Source: Endomicrobium sp.
GTDB lineage: Bacteria; Elusimicrobiota; Endomicrobiia; Endomicrobiales; Endomicrobiaceae
Assembly (NCBI GenBank): GCA_031260705.1
Contig: JAISLA010000003.1
Coordinates: forward strand, 1-64,000
Length of the DNA stretch: 64,000 nucleotides
Direction of reading: 5' to 3'
The notes under the pieces: generated by a model
The model's input: the letters and a program-made list of their open reading frames with translations, nothing else
Told to the model about the DNA's origin: nothing
Databases searched by the model: none
Shown: positions 1 to 10,475 of the stretch, in pieces
How positions within the stretch are numbered: position 1 is the first letter of the stretch
How the letters are laid out: each line of letters starts with the position of its first letter
Translations under genes and position numbers: made by a program

Positions 1-330
1 GGACTCAGTGGAAATCCCCACCGAAGGTTCCATTGTCAAAAGCACGTCCCAGGCCCCAGCCTGTCGCTAGCAAGACACAAAGGCCCGCATAGCATCTTTG
101 TTAATTACAATCCAAAATATAAATTTAACAACTTTCCAATGTATTCTGTTTATAAATTTTGATAAAGAAAGGTGCTATCAAAAGCAAAACCTAACTTAAG
201 CCCTTTTCTTGCATATAAACCGGATTAATGGCCGGAAGTCCAGTTTATGTACACCTCAGGTAGCCTGTCCGGAATCGAACTCATAACAGGCTGTCACATC
301 AAGACCTTCGGTGGGATTTCCACTGAGTCC
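1..330. repeat. Fold-back pair: 27-28 bp inverted repeats
   Basis: Bases 1-28 are repeated as the reverse complement at 304-330, with one extra C in the left copy. The enclosed 275 bases hold no gene. A tRNA-like B-box (reverse complement of a GTTCGATTCC-type motif) lies near 270-282, so a SINE is one explanation. The window begins exactly on the left arm, so the pair could also reflect a repeat on which an assembly stopped. Confidence 0.6.
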
Positions 331-2365
331 AGTGGGACTGGTAATCGTGACCATAGTCCAAAGTACGTTGGCGCACCTAGGAATGACATCAAGGTCAGCC
401 AAGGGTGAAGCTTTCTTAGTTCATTTAATGACGTTTTCTCAACTGCAGGAGTTGTGTAGCGTCTAAGGTGGAATGCATGTGAATGACGAAGTGGGACTAC
501 AGAAGCCTCGGTCAGGATAGCCAGCCTACGGGCCGAGGATCTCTGCATAAAAAGCAGGAGTGCCAACCGCTGAACCAGCTGCAGCCCGCGACCGCCGCTG
601 TATCGGTTAACACAGAGCGTTGGCCTTAGCTGCAGCGCGTGTGGCCTGTATCAAGGGGAACACAAAAGTGGCAGCGGTTATCAAGACTAGAACACTTCAT
701 GACAGGCCATAGTCTGTCCAGACGAATGTTGCGATGGTCACAACGGCTTCGTCCCGGGTGATCCCCAGGTCCCCGTACCTTGCACAACTGACGAAGACGT
801 AATCAAAAAGAACTTTGTAACTAGTTGATTGCAAGACGTCTCCAGACCAGGGAATTGCTTAATTAGTTTATTCGTGTAGTTAGTTAATTAGTGAAGAAGA
901 CAGATGTTTGTTAGCTTCTCAGTGAGACAGTAAATCAGTTGCTTAGTTATTTGTTTATTGCGTGTTGTTTCGTGAAATCAAATAATCTGCTGTAACAATG
1001 GATCCCGCAGTCAGCAAAGCCACTAGAGCGTCAGCCATAGAAGAAATGACTAAAAAAGTCAACTGCACTTAATTCATGGCAAGTCGTCATCGCATCGTGG
1101 TCGCGCTGGTGGGAGAAGCGCCATTACGAACTGAAGGGTCGACCACTAGGCGACTGTAAAGTGATTTTTTTCTCGATTGAATAGCAATCGCGTCTCCTAA
1201 ATGGGAGACCGGCCGAAGGAACATGAAAAATGGCAGCATGATCTTCGAAGAAATGAAAGGAGGAAGCGCAAGGTGAAATAATGACACAAGTCCACTAGCG
1301 ATCAGCGAACTTCGCAACATCGTAAGTAAGTAATTCTAAATATTTGTAATATATAGATTTGTAACAAACATTACATTAAATCGACGCTATATAGTCTGAG
1401 CTACTCAAAGCGTCGTTAAATACTATAAATAAATAATGATATTAAAGTTGTAAAAATAGGGTACAAAGATAGGGAATCAAATGTTTTAGCATTAATAATC
1501 TAAGACACAAAAATGGTCCACTGGAACTTAAACGCGTATGTCTATGTCTAAATGAATCTGAATAAACGCTTTTCGTGGAGTTCAATATAATGACTGCAAG
1601 CTACAGTGTACTAAAGGGCTTAAATTTGTAAAAACCTAACCATTAACCCATTTAGTGCAATCCACCGTCCTGTGTATTAGAGGCCTAAGGGTTTATTCGG
1701 TATTAGACAAACATAATCTACTTCTGGATTATGTTAGATTTCCAAAATGTATTCAGTTATGAAATCGGATATTAAAATAACAAATTAGTATCTTTGTTCG
1801 AAATAGTTTCATAGTAGTCTTTAATTTTCTATTGCAAAATATAATTGAAATTTACAAAAGACTAGAATTTGTCAATTGTCAACAGTTGATAGGAGAAGGA
1901 AGTAATTACTCGCTACAAATGTTCAACCGAACCAATTTAAAAATGAATAATTTACTCGTAATGATAGTTGTATCAGCAAAATGTATCTGGAATGAGAGGT
2001 TCCTTTATGGGACGCGTAATGTTTCAACTGCTTGATTAATCGTGTTTACGATAATTTTTAAAAGGAAAGCTCATCTGAAAAGTCTCGAATTCCCAGTAAA
2101 GAACGTCGAAGTTAATAGTGGAAGAAAACTTGTTTCAGGTAGGCCAACATCATCTCACGATGATGAGAAATGTTAAATGTTCGGCACTCTAGTCTAGTCG
2201 ACGTAGGCCTACGTCAGAAACAGAAATAGGTGTCAAAGTCGGAAAAAAAATTCAACTTTAAGTAAAAAAATATTGATATTGTTAGGATATTTAAGTTTCA
2301 GGCTTTGATATGACATTTGTCGTAATAATGTAGTTTAATCTTCCACACTACTTAAACACGATGTA

Positions 2366-3069
2366 TTGGGTTGAAAGGAAAGTTCTTGCGTTTTCGAAGA
2401 GATGGCCCTTTTTTTAAGCGCTTAGTTACATGTGACGAAAAGTGGATATTTTATGACAATGTTATTCGAAAGAGACAATGGTTCAGACCAGGGGAGGCAC
2501 CAAAACCTACTCCAAAGAAAAATCTGCACTCCAAAAAATTAATGATCTGTGTCTGGTGGGATATGGAAGGGATTTTACGAGCTCCGACGACACAACAAAA
2601 CCATAAATTCAGAAGTTTACTGTAAACAATTGGACCGAGTAAACGAATGCCTTAAAGAAAAACGTCCACATCTCGTCAACAGAGAAGGAGTTGTCTTTCA
2701 CCAGGACAACGCCCGTCCATGTCAGCAAAATGACGCAGAAAATATAAAGGAACTGAATTGGGAAATTTTGGACCACCCGCCATATTCACCGGACTTTGCA
2801 CCATCCGATTATCATTTATTCAGATAATTGCAAAACCATTTAAATAACAAGAAATTTGAAATATTCGAAGAGGTCAACGATGCTATCCTAGCATATTTTG
2901 AATCAAAACCAAGACGTTTTTACAAGGCCGGAATTGAAAAGCTTGTGACACGTTGGGAGACGGTAATAGCAAGCAATGGAAACTATATAATTGATTAAAT
3001 ATTGTAAATATAATTAAAAAATTATAGACTTTTAATTTGAAAAACGCAAAAACTTCCCGTTCAACCCAA
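2366..3069 (+). mobile_element. Mariner-type (Tc1/mariner) element, internally deleted
   Basis: About 30-bp terminal inverted repeats, starting TTGGGTTGAA, lie at 2366-2397 and as reverse complement at about 3038-3069. A TA precedes the left end, as expected for the mariner target site; the right flank reads TG, probably a mutated TA. The element is about 0.7 kb against about 1.3 kb for an intact mariner. The left repeat runs directly into the catalytic part of the transposase, so the DNA-binding N-terminal half is deleted. It is non-autonomous and places this part of the window in an animal, most likely insect, genome. Confidence 0.9.
2407..2998 (+). pseudogene. Mariner transposase remnant (catalytic half)
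   Basis: The three catalytic aspartates of the mariner DDD core are visible: TCDEKW near 2437, HQDNARP near 2702, and the last in PSDYHLF near 2808, after YSPDFAP. Spacing between the second and third Asp is one residue short of the usual D34D. The reading frame breaks near 2577 (WWDMEGIL continues as YELRRHNK one frame over), and a TAA at 2825-2827 interrupts the FR-LQNHL stretch. The C-terminal tail then continues in frame to TAA at 2996-2998. N-terminal HTH domains are absent. It cannot encode an active enzyme. Confidence 0.9.
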
Positions 3070-3779
3070 TGCTATACCTTGCCTAAAATCTCTCCACCAC
3101 TTGCAACTAGAATACTTTTTTTTGCACCACTAAACGGAAAAAAAGTGCACGTACTGTAAAGCCAGATCCTCGTTATTGCATTTCTATTGCACATTTCTGC
3201 AGCCCGATCTCGGGCGTTGCTGAAAGAGCAGAAGTTTTACCCATTCTATCAATGTTGACTCTGCCCTCACTGCAGTTAATATAGTCCTTCAGATAGCTCC
3301 AGGGAACAGAAAATTGTTTTGCAGATAGACCACTTTTCCTCTGAAGCCTTCTGAACTGCAATTTGCAGCATTCCTGTAAAATAACTTCTGTTAATAACGC
3401 ATCCATGCGTGTGAACTTTCTTTCTCTTTAAGTCCTCGGAATTCTTGCAGTATGACGAAATTCCATATTTGTAATTTTAAGATAATTTTTGCACAATGTG
3501 AAGTGACAACATGGCAGCTGTGCGAACATTTTTTATTGGTTGTCTTCTTGGCAGCGTGAAATAATAAATCACTGGAGCTAGGAATATGAAGTCTGGTACT
3601 AAGATATGTTATACATTTCTTTCATTGGCTCCAGGTTTTGACCTTCCCCTCCTCTTATTTTCTGGTTCCCTAATCTATTTCGACATATGGTAGGACTCCT
3701 TGGACGAGTGATCAGCTCGTCGCAAGGCCTCTACCTACACAGGACAACACAACATAGAAAGACGAGGACAAACATCCAT

Positions 3780-3865
3780 GCAAAAGCGGGATTCCAACCC
3801 GCGATCCAGTGTACGAGCGATCAAGGCCCACGCCTCAGACCGCACGGCCACTGGATCGGCAGGTA
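3780..3865 (-). repeat. tRNA-derived SINE head
   Basis: Read on the minus strand this has a type-2 RNA polymerase III promoter. An A-box-like TGGCCGTGCGGTCTGAGGCG lies at about 3831-3850 and a B-box-like GGGTTGGAATCCC at about 3787-3799, at tRNA-like spacing. It resembles a class II (Leu/Ser-like) tRNA. Acceptor-stem pairing is poor, so it is read as a SINE promoter rather than a working tRNA gene. Another B-box-like motif (GATTCAAGTCCCG) occurs near 7960. Confidence 0.5.
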
Positions 3866-4179
3866 TTAACATACCTACAAATTACGTAAAAGTACTCTTT
3901 ATAAGTTTAATAATTACAAATACGAAGACAGTGAGAAAATTTGAAGTTATGTCAAAAAACGTTTAACGTGATCAGATCTGTACAGCAAGTTCTTTCCAAA
4001 AGGAAAATTACAAACATACTCTGTACGTGACATATTCAAAATTGTGAACAATAAAATATATTTTGATTCTCGTATGATTCGATCCTATGACCATCTGCTT
4101 ACAAGCTCAGCACGCTAACCCATAAAATAACTTGTTAGCCTACTTTCCTTAAAAGAAAGCGAGGCTTATGAGATCACCA

Positions 4180-4219
4180 GTCTGTCTCTCTGTCTGTCTG
4201 TCTGTTCGTCTGTCTGTGT
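4180..4219. repeat. (CTGT)n microsatellite
   Basis: About nine imperfect CTGT units, followed by a C7 run and then a stretch around 4230-4320 beginning AACTTTTGAACCAATTGG. This combination of CTGT repeat plus downstream sequence looks like part of a dispersed insect repeat. Confidence 0.7.
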
Positions 4220-7200
4220 GCCCCCCCGCCCCTCTAATAACTTTTGAACCAATTGGTAGATTTTTATGAAATTCAGTACGGAGGTCAAGCCATTGAAGGT
4301 GACCTCGATGCCGTACTTTTTAATCCCGTACCGTCAACCATTCCAAAATGGCGGACGTTCAAACGTCTGAGGTGAATGCAAAACTTGCACCAGTCAACGT
4401 GGGACCATGCCATTTTGTATACTGATAGATCTTCAAAGGATGAACAACTTTTAATAAGACCATTTTTGTCAAAAAAATAAGAACATGGCGGCCGTTTGAA
4501 TGTTAAAATTCGTAGTTTGTTTTGTGGAGACAACTCATGAACCGTTGCACTTAGACAAATGAACTTTGGTATAGTAAGAGATCATGGACATACCTATAAG
4601 TTTTATTTGAATCATTATTTTGTTTTACGCAGTTTACATTAAATATGGCGATGGTGTGAAATTTTGAGGTTATGTTGGGATAAACGCTGAACCACTCTGT
4701 GTAGAAGTCTGTAATTCTGTGCAATGCCATATCTTTATAAACTATTTAACTTTCGCCGTAAATGAATAAAATATAAAAATATAATAAAACTGCGACTTCC
4801 CGAAATACAACCAATAACTTCGTCCATGCAGACTACTGTATTCAAATCTCCCATCAACGACACATTTCTGCTGTCATTCATACAGCAATGTTAAATAATG
4901 TAAAGAAAGTAGGCAGATTAGTTCTTTCCAGAACTTCTTGTTGTAAGTAAACCTGCTGTAAAGCAATTATTTAGAACAGAGGAAAAGAATAATATGAAAT
5001 ATATCGTCATGAACTCGGAACCTACTGATAATCTGGAATGGACTAATCCCGCTTAAGAAGGAGTCCAAATGCCATGTTGAAAATAGGAATTTGGGGTTAT
5101 AATACTAGGTAATTTATTCGTCTAATTATTTTTTGTGTTCTATACGTGCATTGAATGAAAAAAAATGAACAAGATGAGGCAGGGATGCATGACGCATGCT
5201 ATATTGGTATGACGCATTTAAGGTTTCGATGCATCAGAGAATGTACGTTTTAATGTAACAGATATTATGAAAAATGTTACAGTGATTCATCAAGCCAAAA
5301 TATTTCTCCCATTCAAAATGTTATTTTTAAATTGTCGTTTAAATTACATTCAAATTACTTTTCCGCCGTAGAGATGTGAACACTGTGTTGAATGGTTTTA
5401 ATATTCTGGTCTCGAAAGTTCGCTCGGCCAACATGACAGTAAATTAACAATCTCAAGAGGGGATTATCTAATGGCATAATTTGCACAGAATTTCATGGAA
5501 ACCGGCATTAATACAGGATAATTATAAAACTTGAAAGGGAATTTGAAACCTGAGTGCGTACGTTATGTGCTGTGTGTATGTAACATTGCAACTGTCCCAA
5601 CGCAGTTCTGACCAAATCCTGTCACCATTCCCTCGTGCACTGGCTGTATGGTTCTTGCAATCTGACTCTGTTGCGTCTCAATGCTGTTTGGCATGGGATG
5701 CAAATTGACGGCACCCATGACGAAGCGACATAACAAGAAGACCAAGAGGGTTAAGCCAGGTGACCTTGGCGGCCTTGAAACTGGGCCATCACGACCAATA
5801 CAACCACCAGTTTACGCGTACGTCACGCGTCGTGCAGTCCGAATCTTCAACTCATCAGAACTGCCTGGCATAGGAGGTACATAGGCAACAATAAAAAGCC
5901 CTCAACGGACTCCTGATAGGATTAAATCATGTGACACTGGAGGTCATAGAATTGGCCACCCTGGCACTGCACCTTCCTTGGTTTGGCTAATTCATCATTT
6001 TGGAAGACCAGAACAAGCATAGTGAAGGGGAAAACACGTAAACATGCAGATAAGTTGGAATATGCTGAGAACGTTTTCTGAGGTTTAAAAAAAGCTACGG
6101 GAATAATTTCTTAATTTATTAAGTAAGTTTGTAATAGCCCTGTATTGATATGCATAATTAAACCGGAGGGAGCAGGGTGGGAAACGAACAGCTCGCTAAC
6201 AGGTTTCCAAATAAGAAAATAACTTCCTTCGAAACCCTGAACAACTGATTTAATCGCAAAGCTCCGACCACATACTGGAGCATCGGTTGGCCGTTCGTTC
6301 GTACGATCCAACCTCTATCTTCCTAACACTTCTGAGAGACAGGTAGTGCAATGAAATCTGCAGGGAATAAGAGGCAAGTCGCATACAACTGCGTCCAGTT
6401 ACAAGGATTTCAGGCTTCTTCATATTCCCTAGGGAGAACCCAAGTACATCTCGGCCTTCCTTTCTTTCGGCAACTACAAGTCTTCCCTCTTGTGACGTGC
6501 AAAGTGCAGTGAACCAGAAATTTATTGTGTGCCGAAAGGACACTGATACAAAATAAAGCACTCTCTAAGCTCCTCTTAATAATCTGTACTGAACATAAAA
6601 ACGTGACCTTCGTAACCTCTCGGATTTAATACCGTTTTCTAACTGTATTACGTGTTAGTTACGAAAGGAAACGAAAAGCTTAAAACCCTACGAACGGCGC
6701 GGTTCGAGGTTAGCACTCATACTTCGTGATGGGGAGATTCCACTTCCTACTTCTGGGCTAGAGGCCGGCTAACCTGAATGAATACTTCCGTGGTTTTCCT
6801 CAGCCCCATTAATAAAATGCAGAGGTACAACTTTAAGTAAACTCAACCGTTTAATTACGCATTTTTACCAGTTCATCGTTCGCAATCAGCCTCCATTTCG
6901 ATGCTCTGTCACATACGCATTTAAAGAGACGTCATTAAATAAGCCAAGGAAGAAAGTGTGTCTGGCGGTCTGCGAACTGAACTGAGCTCTGGGAACTGGC
7001 TTAGAAATGTGTTACGTGTAGATAGCTGCGTTATGTAGGCTACTATAAAACTTCTACTAGAAATAAATGCTATAATTGAATTATTTCATAGATACAATCA
7101 AGAGTTCAGAAGTTCTCACGGCGATGAAGATGTCGATGTTGGTCTTCTGGGTTGTAATGCCGTATGGACTTGTAGGCAGATACCGACGTTTCGGAGGAAT

Positions 7201-7524
7201 ATAAAGCCTGCATCTTCAGCCATCTAATCCATAACCTACCCCGATATAAACCATCTACTTACACAACAAGCCTCTCTGCAGTCCTGATAATGGAGGCAGT
7301 ATGTTCCTCTGAAACGTCGGCAGCACAGTCCACTTATACATGGTGCAAGCACACAAAAGCGGGATCAACATTAACTCATTCAGTGTTAGTAACTGAAATT
7401 AAACATTACATGTTTAGTAAATATTGAGAATATTTCGTGGTAACGTTGTCAGAATTACAGAATTACAGAATTACATTGATTTTGATTATGTGGATCGAAT
7501 TTATCTCCTTACCCATCGTCTTGG

Positions 7525-7710
7525 TTTCTCTCAAGCACAACGTTTCGGAAGCTGGCTCTATTTCCATCGTCAGGTAAAAAGAACTTCCTTCGGAGTCGAG
7601 TGATCGATACTAGCTTGTTTTAAGGGGCCTATCAGAGTAGGAACGTTTTCTCACTTTTACCTGGCGACGGAAACAGATCCAGTGTCCGAAACCTTTGTGT
7701 TTGAGAGAAA
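7525..7710. repeat. Imperfect 57-bp inverted repeat
   Basis: The arm at 7525-7581 is an imperfect reverse complement of 7654-7710, sharing TTTCTCTCAA, GTTTCGGA and CGTCAGGTAAAA-type blocks. It encloses 72 bases. It could be a MITE or another fold-back element. No gene lies inside. Confidence 0.55.
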
Positions 7711-7894
7711 AACAAAGTCGATGGATGTTTGTAACACACCATCATCAGAAACAGATATAGTCTGGTCGAATTTATCTCGTTCAGAATCCGATCCGATAAA
7801 GATCTTTTGTATCAGCTGTATTTTTAATCTTCAAGGTTCTATACAGGAAAGATAGCGCGAAGCACAGCCACTTCTCCCATTTGAATCACAGGTT

Positions 7895-7949
7895 CTCAGG
7901 CAGCTCAGGCAGCTCAGGTAGCTCAGGCAGCTCAGGCAGCTCAGGTAGC
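7895..7949. repeat. 9-bp minisatellite (CAGGCAGCT)n
   Basis: Six tandem copies of a 9-bp unit, some with T in place of C. In one frame it would encode a Gly-Ser-Ser run, but the flanks have no supported coding potential. The unit resembles the TAGCTCAG A-box of tRNA genes and is followed by a B-box-like motif, so it may have expanded from a SINE head. Confidence 0.7.
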
Positions 7950-8646
7950 ATAGTCACGGATTCAAGTCCCGAGACAACACGGTCTCGGATTAAGCTCAGG
8001 GATGAGATGAGAAAATGTAAGTGTTCGCGTGACAGAAGTCGTATTGTGAATACAGCGGTAACAGAGGTCCAAGCAGGGATCTACAAGATACAGTTCACAT
8101 TCTAACATAATCCAGTCACTCTATCGGCCTCCGAAGTTGTAGTTTTCCAAAATATTTCCTTACCAACATTCCCCAGTCCACTCCGGAGCACCAGACGAAA
8201 AATTAACAACGACTTTCATGTCTTTATAACATTTTCCATTCTCCTCTCACTACCTGTAATTTGTGTCCGAATATTTTCTTTAACACTCAGCAACTAGTCC
8301 AGTTCGGACCGCATCTTGGGATATATATCTTTCAGTTTCTAGTTAAAAGTGTTTGGAGGAAGTGTGTCAACTGCAGGAAGGACACGTCACAATCATAGGA
8401 ATAAAAACGGCCATGTTTACGCGATGCACATGTCCGGCCTTCTCCCGCTAACTCGATCTACTCGGCAACTCGGGTTGCCATGACTACCGAGGCAGATGGC
8501 AGAAGACATTCCGGAAAAGAAGGGCACAACAATCCGAGTAAAAAATTAGTGCAAGTACAGTCCGGTCGTCAACAAGTTGGGGATGTCATCCCGATTAACT
8601 GGATATATTTAATGTAGTCTTCAATTTATACACGTCTATGAAATTG

Positions 8647-8673
8647 TACTACTACTACTACTACTACTACTAC
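8647..8673. repeat. (TAC)9 microsatellite
   Basis: Nine uninterrupted TAC triplets, as is common in animal genomes. No gene overlaps it. Confidence 0.9.
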
Positions 8674-8893
8674 TGGTGCTGGTGAACAAACTCAAACCAA
8701 CTAATTTGACAAGAAAAAAGTTACAGGTTGGTACTTATTGAGAGTTTTGTAAGCTACACTGAAAAAACGACGTAAAGTTTTTAGGAAGCGCGCAGAAAAG
8801 ATACAAACAAGCGGCACAATTCCAATTATCAACGAATGTCTGGTAATATCTAGTTTGTTCCCCACCCACCCCCATACACACTATGTACCATTC

Positions 8894-8904
8894 GGGGGGG
8901 GGGG
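8894..8904. repeat. G11 homopolymer
   Basis: Eleven consecutive G residues, close to where the sequence changes from insect-like to bacterial-like. Similar C tracts occur at 9866-9874 (C9), 12960-12968 (C9) and 48838-48847 (C10), all outside genes. Confidence 0.8.
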
Positions 8905-9161
8905 CAAGCTGGGAATTGAGTTACTCTCTAGAGTTTTTGAGGCGACATTTTAACAAGTCCAAATGATCCTTTCTGCATTGCGGGTACAGATTAGTGTTTA
9001 CCGGGGATACTTAAAACAATTGCTAACTATATTAGCAGACAAAGACACTAAGATATCTGAGAAAGGTTTATTCAGTCTAATCTGTATGGGTTGACGACGA
9101 GAAACATGCACTGTAGGATACTTATATGAGAAACAATTAAATGAGATTGCTAAAATAGGCG

Positions 9162-9275
9162 AACATTAATCCTGATGAACGTTTAAAAAAGTTTAATGAG
9201 CTAAAAGAAAAACTACTAAACTTTCCTGACAGCATGAAAGAAAATTTATTTAAGCAAATAAAGAATTTTGAATAA
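9162..9275 (+). pseudogene. Short bacterial-looking ORF fragment
   Basis: A 37-codon open frame without a start codon ends at TAA 9273-9275. Its product is rich in Lys, Glu, Leu and Asn, is predicted helical, and has the composition of the AT-rich bacterial proteins downstream. It is the leftmost stretch with that character. I do not recognise a family. It is most likely the tail of a destroyed gene. Confidence 0.3.
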
Positions 9276-10191
9276 TTATTCTGAAATTTAAAATATCGTA
9301 AAAGAGCTATGTTGCCTTTTTGCTAATACGAAAATAGTACCAGAATATGCTTTGACAGATTTTACGAGGTTAAAGGTAATGCAATTAAGTCTTGATATAA
9401 ATATTAATTAAGTATTTTGCCATATATGTGCGGTAATTTTTGTTCAGGCTTCGGGAACTCTGATAATAGTACTGTTGCGTTAAATTACGGTTGCTCAAAA
9501 GACGAATATCCATGCTTTGTCCGTTGGCAGAAACCTGATAGATATGGCAAAATAATATCACATTGCAACGGTTATCAAGAAGTTCGAAATTATGCCCTAA
9601 TTATAATAACTCTGTTGGACATTCTTCTATCATCTATATTACTGGTTGCAATTTAAATATGAAACTAATCACGCCCTCAGCCATCCAGCCTGCCGAAAAA
9701 TATCCTTTGTTTTTAGAAAAATATGAAGACGTTTTAAAAGGCAAGTACGTGTTCCCGCTGATGTTCTTTTCCTCTGCTCAGGACTTTGACTCTATTTTTA
9801 TTTTTGACAAGACACAAACTGTAGAACAGCAACAATAATATCAAAAACAACAATTAAAAGATTATCCCCCCCCCGCATAATATTGATAAAAAAGAAGCAG
9901 AAACAAACAAAAATTGACCACTATGAAGTTAATTAAGGCGTCTAAAGTTATTATGCACGAGGGTCGCTGGCTGTTCTAAATCCGTTCAGTCTGAGTATCA
10001 TATATCTCTGTCTGAACGTTATACATCTCTAGCTGAACCTTATATATTTATATGTCTCTGCTGAGTATCATAATCCGTCATTTGGCTCAGTCTGAGGAGT
10101 TTTCTCTTACTCCTGTGGTTTTTATTATGGTTTTATATTTTTCTTTTGTATATAGTCGGATATAATCATGTATTAGCTTAATAACTCACTA
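9276..10191. other. Gene debris, no recognisable gene
   Basis: Two overlapping frames (9417-9656 and 9563-9838, plus strand) are open but match nothing I know and lack ribosome binding sites. A C9 tract lies at 9866-9874. Imperfect repeats containing TCTGAAC or CTGAGTATCATA lie at about 9985-10095. The region separates the insect-like part from the helicase/Cas9 remnants. Confidence 0.4.
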
Positions 10192-10396
10192 TTGGAAGTT
10201 GTAAATTATAAGGACGGAGCATTAGCAGTATCTGCGCAGGAGCAAGCACAGGCACAGGCAAAACAACAATTAGCGTAGAGTGGATATTAAGTCTTATTCG
10301 CGCTCAAGGAGTAGACTTAAAATCCATACTGGCTATCAGCTTTACAAACCGCTCCGTAGATATGCTTAAAGACAGGCTTGAAAAACTCACAAAGGT
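10192..10396 (+). pseudogene. UvrD/AddA-like helicase, N-terminal scrap
   Basis: One frame reads YKDGALAVSA, and after a frame change near 10231 continues AGASTGTGKTTISVEW, a Walker A motif of superfamily 1 helicases with two extra residues. It is followed by SILAISFTNRSVDMLKDRL, which matches motif Ia (AITFTNKA...MKERL) of UvrD/AddA proteins. The frame then ends where the Cas9 remnant on the other strand begins. About 65 residues survive of a protein normally 650-1,200 long. The family identity rests on these two motifs. Confidence 0.7.
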
Positions 10397-10475
10397 TAGG
10401 GTTGCCCTTTGAAATAAGATTTATTAATATCATATCCAGCGTTGAAGCGTTGCCGATAATGTTAGGGTTGCCCTT
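10395..10475. repeat. 15-bp direct repeats at the Cas9 break point
   Basis: GTTAGGGTTGCCCTT occurs exactly at 10395-10409 and 10461-10475. The first copy sits on the join between the helicase scrap and the Cas9 remnant; the second lies inside the Cas9 coding region. Recombination between copies of such a repeat could have produced the deletion that removed the Cas9 C-terminus. Confidence 0.6.

Larger units (their letters stand above)
331..9000. other. Insect-like, gene-poor DNA with repeats
   Basis: No open frame in this stretch resembles a bacterial gene or shows a ribosome binding site. Base composition is more balanced than in the rest of the window. The contents are a mariner remnant, SINE-like tRNA motifs, microsatellites and fold-back sequences, all typical of an arthropod genome. 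Short frames (for example 1087-1320, 3173-3406, 6250-6561) have no recognisable domain and are treated as chance. The right edge is approximate: the first bacterial-looking frame starts near 9,160. Confidence 0.7.

Noticed and set aside
7881-8105. Frame with a Gly-Ser-Ser run in the insect-like part
   Set aside because: It arises from a 9-bp minisatellite and lacks gene context.
10129-10166. AT-rich stretch resembling the 36-bp repeat near cas9
   Set aside because: Similarity is limited to runs of T and TATA-type ends; not strong enough to call a CRISPR repeat.
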